64,000 bases of DNA from Flaveria trinervia (Eukaryota; Streptophyta; Magnoliopsida; Asterales; Asteraceae): contig CM046447.1 in NCBI GenBank assembly GCA_025506515.1, forward strand, positions 87,411,852-87,475,851. Direction: 5' to 3'. The translations under genes and the position numbers were made by a program. Positions 54,171-64,000 of the stretch are shown here, piece after piece. The notes below the pieces were generated by a model. It saw nothing but the letters and a program-made list of their open reading frames with translations. It made no database searches and was not told the origin of the DNA. The first letter of the stretch is position 1. The number at the start of each line of letters is the position of its first letter.

Positions 54171-55480
54171 TTTCAACGCATTGTCTTAAAACTCCTTGAC
54201 CTATTTCATCATATCAGAAGTCATAATCAATTTGTAAGTCTTGACCCGAACTGGCTCGGGTCTCTCCTTTCGGTTAAGGGCATCCGCCATTATGTTGGCT
54301 ATACGCGGATGGTAATGGATCTCGCAATAATATCCTCTATGAGCTCCAACCATTGCCTCTGCCTCATATTTAAATCTTTCTACCTAAAGAAGTACTTTAA
54401 GCTATTATGGTTTGTGAAGATTATGCACTTCGTCTCGTATAGGTAGTGCCTCCAAATCTTTAATGCAAAAACCACTGTTGCTAACTCCAAGTCATGAGTA
54501 GGATAAATAACCTCATGAACTTTCAATTGTCGGTATGCGTATGCTGTCACCTTACCTCGCTGCGTCAACACATAACCCACCCCGAATAAGAAGCATTTGA
54601 GTAGACCACCAAATCTTCGCTTTCTTCGAGCAACGAGAAACTAGAGCTTCAGTCAACCTTGCCTTTAACTCCTCAAAAACCTTCTCTTGCTCTTGACCCC
54701 ATATAAACTTCACATCCTTGCGGGTCAACTTAGTCAATGAATAAGATATCTTAGAGAAGTCTTGAAGGAATCTCCTATAGTATCCCGCCAACCCCAAGAA
54801 ACCACGGATCTCGGATGACATCTTTGGAGACTTCCATTGCATCACCAATTCTACATTTACCGGGTCTACCATAATCCTTCAGGATTCGCCACGTGACACA
54901 AGATTTGAACTTCGCGCAACCAGAACGCGCACTTGGAGAACGTGGCATATAACTTTTCATTTATTAACGTTGCCAACACCTCTCGAATGTGACAGGCATG
55001 CTCTTCCTCACTCTTCGAATACATCAAGATATCAACAATAAACACAATCATTGATTTTTTCCAACATCGGCTGTCACACTCGATTCATCAAGTCCATAGA
55101 AGTAGCTAGCATGTTAGTTAACCAAAAGACATAACAAGAAACTCGTAGTGTTCATAGCACGTATGAAAAACTATTTTAGGAATGTCTTGCTCCTTCACCT
55201 TTAAGTGATGGTAACCAGATCGAAGATCAATCCTCGGAACCAAGTGGCACCTTGGAGCTGATCAAACAAGTCATCAATCCTCGGTAGCGGGTACCGATTC
55301 TTCACCCTCAACTTGTTCAACTCGCGGTAGTCAATACACATCCTCATGCTACCATCCTTCTTCTTAACAAATAATACTGGAGCACCCCAGGAGAGATGCT
55401 TGGTCTAATGAACCCTTTATCGAGCAACTCCTGCAATTACTCCATTAGTACCTTTATCTCAGTCGGAGCCAACCGATATC
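54171..55480 (-). pseudogene. Element L gypsy reverse transcriptase and RNase H
   Basis: Pieces in three frames: VIYPTHDLELATVVFALKIW (RNase H, 54580-54380); GYYRRFLQDFSKISYSLTKL and VKFIWGQEQEKVFEELKARL (54872-54552); FIVDILMYSKSEEEH near 55051-55010, where the first catalytic Asp of FIDD is Val; and a decayed N-terminal part to about 55330. It cannot be active. Confidence 0.88.
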
Positions 55481-56280
55481 GTGCCTTAGCAACAGGTTGA
55501 GTACTAGGTACCAAATCAATCTGAAACTTGATCTCGCGGTGCGATGGCAAAACCTGGTAAGTGTTCTAGTAACACGTCCGGAAAGTCACACACAACCGGT
55601 ACATCGGGTAGTTGTCATGTTGACACATCCACATCCTTCATGTAGGCAAAGTAGGCACTACATCCACGTCTCATGCACTTTCCCACCACCGCCATTGAAA
55701 TCACTTTTGGAATTTCAGTGACTCGATCACCCTGAATTGTCACCGAACTCCTGTCAGGCACTGTTAGTCGAATCATCTTCTTATGACATATGATATTCGC
55801 CTCGTAGTCCATCAACCAATCCACTCCTAGGACTACATCGAAACCGCCTAAGGTCATCACAAACAGTCTAGCAGGAAACTTAAGACCTTCTAGTTCTATG
55901 TCATAACTTTCAATCAAATCAGAAATCTTAATAGACATACCTATGGTAGTTTCTACATCGAACGACTCATCAATACTCCTACTATTAATAGACAACTTAG
56001 CACAGAATGCAGTAGAAATAAAACTCTTACTAGCACCTGAATCAAATAACATAGAAGCAAGATTTTGGTTTAGTAGAAACGTACCTGACATAATATCGGG
56101 GTCCGTCCTAGCCTCCTCCTGTGTCATTGTGAATGCCCCGGCACTCGCCCTCTGCCCTTTGGTCCCGGTGTTCTTCCCTGCCCCTGAGCTCTCTGCCCTC
56201 GGCTTCTTGCAATCCCTACTCAGATGGTTGCTTTCTCCACAGTTATAACACCTTATAACCCCAAACTCTCTCTCCATATG
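55481..56280 (-). pseudogene. Element L gypsy zinc knuckle and aspartic protease
   Basis: Open frame 56277-55615 begins with CYNCGESNHLSRDCKKPR, the CX2CX4HX4C nucleocapsid knuckle, then LFDSGASKSFISTAFCAKL (active-site DSG) and VVLGVDWLMDYEANI. It is the longest intact pol segment in L. It leads into RT through a broken linker. Confidence 0.9.
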
Positions 56281-57400
56281 ACTAAGCTTCCCATATTTGA
56301 AGCAGATGTTTGATCCCTATTTGTATTCTCCTGATTGCTCTTTCCCGCATTTTCAACATCTCCTTGACACTGCACCGGGTGTGACCACACGTCGGTCGCC
56401 CACTTTCACAACCTTATTGTTTGGAGTGGCTCTGCCATGTCCACACTGTTTCCCGTTCCAGTTCTGGTCACCACCACCTTTCTTGCTCACCCCAGCCACC
56501 ACCACCTCCCTCTCATCATATAGCCTTCCAGCCAGATTAACCACCGACCTGAACGTACTCGGCCAGGCGGCGATCATATGCTTGTGGATATCCACTGGCA
56601 AGCCCTGAATGTATCTCTTGATCTTCCGTGACAAGGGCATCACCTGATCCGGCACCAGCCATTCCATCTCATTAAACTTATTGGTGTACTATTGGTGTGT
56701 CATGGTTCCCGCCTCCAGCTGCAAGAACTTCCTCTCCACCTTCTCGAGCTCTCGATGAGGACAGAATTCTTCAATCATCAGTTTCTTCAGTTCGTTCCAC
56801 CGCATTCTGCCAATTGCCCTACTACCCTCGGCTTGGACAATGTTGTCCCACCAACATAGAGTCGGGTCCACAAATGAATAGGTGGAAAACTTCATCTTTT
56901 GGTCTTCCCGGCACTCACTGATATCAAGAACAACTTTCATCTCTCTTACCCACCGGTGAGTAGCAGCAGTAGTGCCATTGCCATCAAAAGTTGAAGGCTT
57001 GCATCTTTAAAATGACCCGTATTTATAGCCTCGTGCTGCCTCAGGCATAAGCTCTTCTTCCTCTTCCTCGTCAGTAGAGACAATCGTCTCAGTCTTCGGC
57101 TGCTCTCTCCTTCCCGAGGACCTATTCCTCTCCTTCCTTTCTCCTTCTCTTAGAGCCTTTATCACTTCGGTCACCATAGACGGTAGGATCGTCTTCATGA
57201 CTTAGTGAACCTCCTCTACAACAGCCTCCTTCACTAAGGCTCTTAAATTCGCACTCTCATCACCACCCTCTGGATGAGGGGTCTCAGGTTCTTCATGAGC
57301 CACCTCTTCAGCTCTAGGCCTGCCTCTTATGACCCGTGGTCCAGTACCACATCCACCATGACCTCCACCTCACAAAGCTTTAGAAGATCTACCACCAGCC
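56281..57400 (-). pseudogene. Element L gypsy gag
   Basis: Capsid segments: KVVLDISECREDQKMKFSTY, FVDPTLCWWDNIVQAEGSRA and FLQLEAGTMTHQ (56940-56689); IKRYIQGLPVDIHKHMIAA and LAGRLYDEREVVV (56667-56353). N-terminal charged part near 57198-57007. A short gap and frame change separate the two capsid pieces. Confidence 0.88.
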
Positions 57401-57739
57401 ATCCCCAAACCCTCTATAAGATTCAAACACCAACACGGTCATTCAAGGTAATAGCTCAGTTTATGTCAAGTATAGTAAGTCTCTAATTATAGTGGCTAGT
57501 TATGATTAGCCACTTCCTTTACTCTTCATACTCCGTACATTTATTATCCTGACTACATCAGTATCTAAATTTATTAAGAAGCACATAAATCACATAACAT
57601 GCGCACATAATACCGACTAACATTAACGAAAATACCTGATGGCATGCAGCTACTCGGACTGTCATCCCTTCCCTTTCTCCCATTCTTAGTTTAAGTTTAG
57701 GTTTCTTTTGAAAATATTACTCATTTCACTTAAACTTTG

Positions 57740-57754
57740 GCTCTGATACTAACT
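57740..57754 (-). promoter_or_regulatory. Element L primer-binding site
   Basis: GCTCTGATACTAACTT on the plus strand gives TTAGTATCAGAGC, one mismatch from the J primer site. It lies directly inside the right LTR. Confidence 0.8.
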
Positions 57755-59655
57755 TGTAAGGACCCGTTCCCAGGACGCTTACAGCTGGTCAATCATCGCA
57801 CATAAAATATAAAACATATATTTGAGTTTACTAAAACAACACAACGGGATTATTTAAAACCATTTCATAATTTCTTTTGCAAACTAATACAACATTCATA
57901 ATCGTTACAAAATATTGTTTGTTCGCATTACAATGCCAACTAGAATTCTAGAAACACAAAAAAGTCAGTGTTGCTGAGTGACTTTTACTTTTACAAAAAC
58001 ATTATATTACCTTTCATTTGTGAAAACATTTTCTTTCTTTCGCACATGATCACACATCATACGTACAACAACGTAATATTTATTATCTTCCTTAATCGTT
58101 CATTTCGTACATATTGCACGTTTCGTACTTATCACACTTTTCGTACATTTATTATCTTGCACTTCTATCTAGATCTTATCGTATGCTTAACACCCCCCTC
58201 TTGAGCACAAAGCCATAACATCTAGGGTTAAGCGACAATGATCCCATATCGCACATATGGAGTAGGCACAACTAACTCCCCCTGTGTGTGAACCCTTAAG
58301 GGTTAGCTAAGATCGCACGCTGTAAAAACACAGTTAAGCTGACAACTCTCAATGACTTGTGAACATCCTTACATCTGCTTGCAAGACTTTTCATTCATTC
58401 ATTGAGTATGTTCCACTTTCATTATCTTAAATCTTTTGCTTCATTAAGATAATACTTTACGTTCATTAACATAATCACACCACGTAAAACTATGTCATAA
58501 TACATGAAAAGGAACATAAGGAAACATATCATACATAAGCATAACATCACCACACATCATCACATACCATAACATCCATCATCATAAAGTCATCTTACAT
58601 CACCCTTGGGAACCTCCCATGTCAAAGCCAAACACTTCACTTTTTTCCCGAAATTCAGAAAAATATTCTAAGTCTTAGGCGCATACGTCGATAGAACGAG
58701 AGATATGTCTCATACTACCTCTTAAGGTTAGTTCTATGCCTTACAACAACTACCTCATAGGTGATTATCAAAACTTAGGCGCATGGCTAAGGTTCTGACC
58801 GCATGGGCACTATTGAGGCGCATGACCCAACACTTAGTTATTTCAGGCATTTCTAGGCGCATGGGCAGTCTAGGCGCATAGACACTTAGTCAATTTTAGC
58901 CAACTCTAGGCGCATGGATACTATTTGGGCGCATTGGATTTTGGGCGCATGAGGGGACATTTAGTCAAATTCAACTGCTGGGCGCATAGGCAACTAACTC
59001 ATACTATCAATCATCATAATTTAGTCTCAATACACTATTCAAATATATTCTTAGCTTAGTTCTAACATTCTAAACAAAAAACATAAACATAACACAATCA
59101 TATCATTAAGAACACCCAAATCATAACCCACCCACATTCACACATACACATACATATAGGTATTAAAACCCACATTCATAAAAACATCCATACATGCATT
59201 TTCAACCCCAAAATTAGTTAAAACATGTAAAAAGGGGGTTGTAGAACTCACCTTGACAACTTTCAGATGAACTTTTTCAAAACCCAAATGTAATTGAGTT
59301 TGACCACCTAGAAACCCACCAAAAACACAACCCGAATACACATACAAACACATAAGCATACAACCGAGGCATAGGTTGGCCAAGAACATTTAAAACACCA
59401 AAATCTTACCTTGAATTCAAATTCTTCTTCTTATTCTTCAAACCCGAAAGCTCTTCTCTGCTTTCACTTTCTAAAACCGATTGAAAAGGATTATGCAGAA
59501 GAGTGTGGACGGCCATGCCCAGTTTATGCACCAACTTGTTATTCTTTTGTCATTCTTTACACTTTTAACCACTCAACTTGGGTAAAATGGCATTTCCTTT
59601 TTATAATCCACTCTTATTCTTCATTTTGCACCACTTAAAATATCCAGGTGTTACA
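57755..59655 (-). repeat. LTR shared by elements L and M (1901 bp)
   Basis: TGTAAGGACCCG (57755) to CCAGGTGTTACA (59655). On its left is an L primer site; on its right, directly, is a PPT and 3' pol of M. It therefore serves as 5' LTR of L and 3' LTR of M. A GGCGCATGGG word array lies at about 58670-58990. Confidence 0.88.
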
Positions 59656-60510
59656 AGTCCACCCCCGTATATAGGTTTCGTCCCAGAAACCTGTTATTTC
59701 TCAAATAGATGTGGGTAATGTTGTCTCATCTCTTTTTTAGTCTCCCACGTAGACTCAGATCCCTTCCTTTGCTTTCACTGTACACGCACTAAGGGAACCA
59801 CTTTATTACTTAACCTCTTCTCCTTACGGTCAATGATCGCCACCAGTTGCTCCACATAGTTGAGTCGTTCATCTACCTCGATTCTTTAGTGGTACAACTA
59901 TGTGTGTATTGGCTAAACACTTCCGCAGATGAGATACATGGAATGTCGGGTGAATTCCACTTAACTCATCGAGTAACTCCAACCTATAGGCCACCTCTCC
60001 TACTCGAGCAATGATTCGAAAAGGCCTATGTACCTCGAGCTTAACTTGCCCCGCTTTCTACTCTGAATGATGCCCTTTCAAGGTGAGACTTTTAACACAA
60101 CTCTATCTCCCATCTTGAACTCAGTCGGTTTATATCTCTTTGCGGCATATGACTTCTGCCTATCTTTGGCTGCCTTCATAAAGGCTTTGATCTTTTCTAG
60201 CTTTTTAGTCGTAACTCGATCACCTTGATACTTCCCAACTCCTTCTGACCAATATCACCCCAACAAACTGGTGTCGTACATATCCTACCGTATACCATCT
60301 CACAAGGGAGGATACCAATACTGGAATGAAACTGTTATTGTATGAGAATTCCGCAAACGGTAAGTGCTCATCCCAACTTTCTCTAAATTCAATGATGCAT
60401 GCCTGAAGCATAACCTCTAGCATTCTTTGTCAAACGATCAACTATCACCCATATGGAATCATACCCTTTCGCGGTACGCAATAACTTCGTAATAAGTCCA
60501 TGGTAATATA
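59656..60510 (-). pseudogene. Element M gypsy chromodomain/integrase fragment with internal deletion
   Basis: Same order as in L (PPT, chromodomain remnant, GPY-like region, integrase), with AEFSYNNS near 60340. At about 60420 the sequence jumps from MLEVMLQACIIEF straight to WVIVDRLTK, skipping the part between the two integrase motifs. It ends near 60510 in AT-rich DNA. The rest of M is absent. Confidence 0.85.
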
Positions 60511-63500
60511 CATATATATATGATTCAAACCAGTTGCTAACCCACTCTTTGCGAGTTAACTCTGCATTAACCCTTTAAGATATCAATAGAACTATAAACA
60601 ATTGTTACACAAAATTCAATAAAAAAGTAAATTCCAAAAAAACCAAAATGTGTATTTAAAAATATATTCCAACAAACTAGATATAACATTTAAATAGTTG
60701 TTAACTCGTGCAAAAATAAACATTCAAAACCTAGTTATTTAGTACGTGTGTAAGTAACTTTAAACATATGTTTAAAGTCATAATTTACATATATGTTAGA
60801 CTTATCATTTAGAGATAAAAATAAAAATATAAACTTTTTTGTCACTTAACACATATTAAGTTACTTTTACACATATATATAGTTACTTTTACACCTGTGC
60901 AAATTCTCTTTTACACATATATAAATTCTTTTTTATATTTAAAACAAATAGTATATACTTTTACACATAATCAAAAGACTATTATTACACATAAACCTTA
61001 TTACACATATAAATTATAAACAAATTATCATATTATAAAACATATTTAAAATTTTCTTATATTATCAATATATAATTGTTTGTGTAAAAACCACTAACAA
61101 ACTTGTTAAATTAAAAGTTTATTTGTAATTAATACAAAACTAAAATAATTAATTAATTAGAAAAGGAAAGAGGAAAGATGATAATTAATTAAATGCTTAA
61201 TTGAAGAGAGTCAAGATTGGTTATGCAAGTTATTAAAATAAAACAAGTTCTCAAAATAATCTAGCCCTATGTATGTGTGTTTCATTACAAAAATAATTAT
61301 TTTAAGTTGGTTTAAAAGGAAATTATCAACTACTCTTCACACAAACGAACGAAAAGTGAACGAGTTATAATATAGTAAAGTTTATGTTATGTCCAGATAT
61401 TCAGTTCATGGACACTATTGGTAGCTCTAAAACACCCTTAAACTCTAACACCACGGATAAAAGGTAGAGCATGCTCTCGTAAAATCTAAATCTAATAAGC
61501 AATGAAAATGAGGTTTTAAACCATATCTATCCCCTATAAGTTCTAGACAAGAAGATAGCACACTAAATATAATTTTAAAATCATAGCAATACTCCTCTAA
61601 TTATCTCTGATTAAAGTGTAAAGTTAAAAACACAAAGTAATTAACTTTAACATGTATAGCCTAACCTAAATGATGCACAATATAAAACACACACGAGCAT
61701 GGTAGAAAATCTCAAGTATTAAATAGTACATGTGTTCATATTTATTTGTAAAATATGCAAGTTCTAAGAATAACAAATGAATGTACAAGAAAAAAACTAT
61801 TTTTTTAGTCAATACATGTTAGTTTACAACCGGACCTAGATTAGCTGCTCATAAACTTATAAACATTAACAACAATAGTAAGGTTACAAATTTCAGTAAC
61901 ATAAACAACAAAAACGATAAAACAAAGAAAAGATTTGAAAACGAGACGAAGTTGAATGATCTTTAAGCTTGTATGCTTCTTGCTTCCAACTCTTCTATTC
62001 TACTCTACATCGTTCTCAAGTCCTATTCAAAGGCTCCAGGTTAAATTATGTGATTCTTAGATGAAAATTTCCTTAAGTATATTAAAAAGTGTAAAAGATA
62101 ATTTTAACCATTAATATTCATTATCAACTCTTGAGATCAAAGTGTAGGGAAATGTTTACTATATGATATTTTAGTTATGACTACTTTATTATTTTTTTCA
62201 AAGTCCTTCACTTTTTTAAACATTCATAACTTTAATATGTGATATTATTTTTTTATTAAAGTTAAAACTATAAAAACGAGCTCCTTTACATTTAAAACAA
62301 GTATAAAATCATTATTTAAAAATAATAAGAAATTATATTTTTTAGGACATATGATTTCTACTACTTATTATGTCTTTCCTGTAATTTATGGTGTTTTTTC
62401 GTTCGTATTGTATTTTTGTTAACACTATATGTTTCTAAGTTAATGAAATCTAAAAAACTATAGTGGTGAAAAAACATTCTTGTGTACTTTCTGTACGTAA
62501 AATACAATGATAAAATTAAAGCTAATTTATATAATACATGAAAAACAATATTATATTAACACAAAATGATATAACACGTAAATCAAAATAATATAATGTC
62601 TCATTTTGTTTTTACTACTCGTGATTGTATCTTTTTAAGCACTATAAGTTTTTAACAACAAATAGATAAATATTATCATGTATACTATCATCAAGCGTAG
62701 GCTATATTAGTTTCGCCTATCTTTCTTGAGAATTGTTTGCTTCATGTGTTATAAGTGCATCCTTATTAATTCGTATAATTTTAATATACAGCTTTGAACA
62801 GTTTTGATAATATAATAATAACTAGTTCGTATAACATAATAATGATAATAATAAACTATTCAACTTTAATTTGAGAGTCAAGAAATTGGTACCACTTTGA
62901 GGGAAGTTATGCTTTAACTACTGAAAGGGGTCATCACATACGCTTTTTGACTCTCCATGAATAGATTTTTAAGAAAGATATTTTCTTAAGGGTTATTTCA
63001 CTATAATATATCAAACAAATTTGACTATATAATCATAACATAAACCACCTTATTTCAATCGACTAAAAATCTGGGACGGTATCGAGGATATAAGTGTAAG
63101 GAGAGAGCAAGAAAAATAAAATGAAAAATAATTATAATGGTTTTAATTTTTTTGGTAAGATGGAAACATTAAATGGATTAAATGATTTGACTCAAATATG
63201 AGTTAGTTTAAAGTGTCTAATTGAACAATTCTATTGATAACTTTTTAGTATGTCTATGTATTATATAATCTTTAAAAAAAATTTTGCCTACGGGAAGATT
63301 GAGCTCTAGACAGATGTCCCTCCCTTGTGTCGTCCCTGCTTAAAATCATATGCGCCACGACTTTGTTTTATATATCAAAATTACGTTCATGTATCATAAA
63401 CAAACATTGTTAGTTTATCTTAACTATGTAATACAAGATCGTAAATACTGTGACTGTGTGACAGTCATTGTTAATTATAATATGCAAGATGAGGTTGGTG

Positions 63501-64000
63501 TAAGAGAACAAGTGCGTCCAAAAAACTTTATTAATCAACTCTTTGGTTGTCTAGAGGCAAATATCATGCGATCTATGGTTGTACATGAACTTGAATAAGA
63601 TGAAATTATGCTAAATTTGCTGCAGACATTTATAAATGCTTTATCTCAACTTACACCCGTCAACGATTCAGTTCATACAAGTTGGTCCTAGCATATTTGC
63701 CAATTGTGGTAGTCCAAATATCATCGCACATTCCCACTATAATTCTTTGACATAATGACAAAGTATTGATTGTATGCAGAAATCACTTCCTTTTTTATAA
63801 TTTTAATTATACTGTTATAAAATTATGAAATATATCTTTGATCATGTTTCAAAGTTTTTCTATGAAAATTTATATTTTGAGAAAATACGTTATATTGCAA
63901 GTTTCGAAGGTGATACGTGGAATCTCACTTTTATGTTTAAATGACATACATGCACCCTTTTTTTGCTTTTATTTATCATTGATTACTTTTATATATGTTT
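60511..64000. other. AT-rich DNA without recognised genes
   Basis: 3.5 kb of very AT-rich sequence. Between about 60770 and 61030 the motif TTTTACACATATATA recurs loosely (AGTTACTTTTACACATAT). The only longer frame (63350-63598 plus, 82 codons) has no recognised domain or coding signature. I see no exons, RNA genes or intact transposon ends. It may be ordinary intergenic DNA or old decayed repeats. Confidence 0.55.

Noticed and set aside
63350..63598. 82-codon plus-strand frame as a possible host gene
   Set aside because: No recognised domain, no flanking exon or promoter signal, and AT-rich context; too weak to support.

Overview
This window is plant nuclear DNA made almost wholly of LTR retrotransposons inserted into one another. 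I found no convincing host gene, rRNA, tRNA or CRISPR. Evidence for a plant: Ty1/copia and Ty3/gypsy (chromodomain) pol genes, primer sites matching initiator tRNA-Met, a Cassandra-type TRIM with 5S-rRNA-like LTRs, and long gypsy LTRs starting TGTAA and ending TTACA. The long gag genes and the unusual cargo ORFs resemble hypothetical proteins I recall from Asteraceae (Tanacetum/Lactuca type) genomes. That assignment is from memory and is an inference.

Layout. 1-2934: decayed copia pol and probable 3' LTR (element E). 2935-3940: mostly unassigned, with a 34-bp direct repeat. 3941-9214: element C (+), which has cargo coding only, two likely introns and a 3' LTR at 8505-9214. 9215-11617: element B (+), a 664-codon cargo ORF, polypurine tract (PPT) and 315-bp LTR. 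11618-26506: element A (minus), copia gag-PR-IN-cargo with no reverse transcriptase. A is split by a 2.2-kb solo gypsy LTR (15626-17858) and by element F (+, 18405-about 25976). F itself carries a Cassandra TRIM (20403-21046) and a solo C-family LTR (24947-25684).

26507-about 36745: 3' end of gypsy element G (+). Its LTR holds element H (28893-36457), and H's primer site is split by element D (29489-34641, minus strand). About 36746-39018: 5' part of copia element I (minus). 39474-about 47410: gypsy element J (minus), nearly full length. About 47478-51891: 3' two thirds of gypsy element K (+). 51892-about 60510: gypsy LTR-internal-LTR-internal tandem L/M (minus). 60511-64000: AT-rich DNA with no gene that I can support.

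Two themes stand out. First, elements A, B and C, and the stub of one in F, carry a related non-canonical cargo gene just before the PPT, while the reverse transcriptase/RNase H region is absent. These look like non-autonomous passengers that share a gene of unknown function. Second, nearly every LTR or leader holds a dense array of short words (cagtcg..cgactga, catgcgaatgg, catccgcattt, cccatgcgcc, aggcgttt, cttcggaag, cttcagctg). Most words are CG-centred. The arrays usually lie just upstream of a TATA box, the vocabulary crosses copia and gypsy, and each family is homogenised to its own variant.
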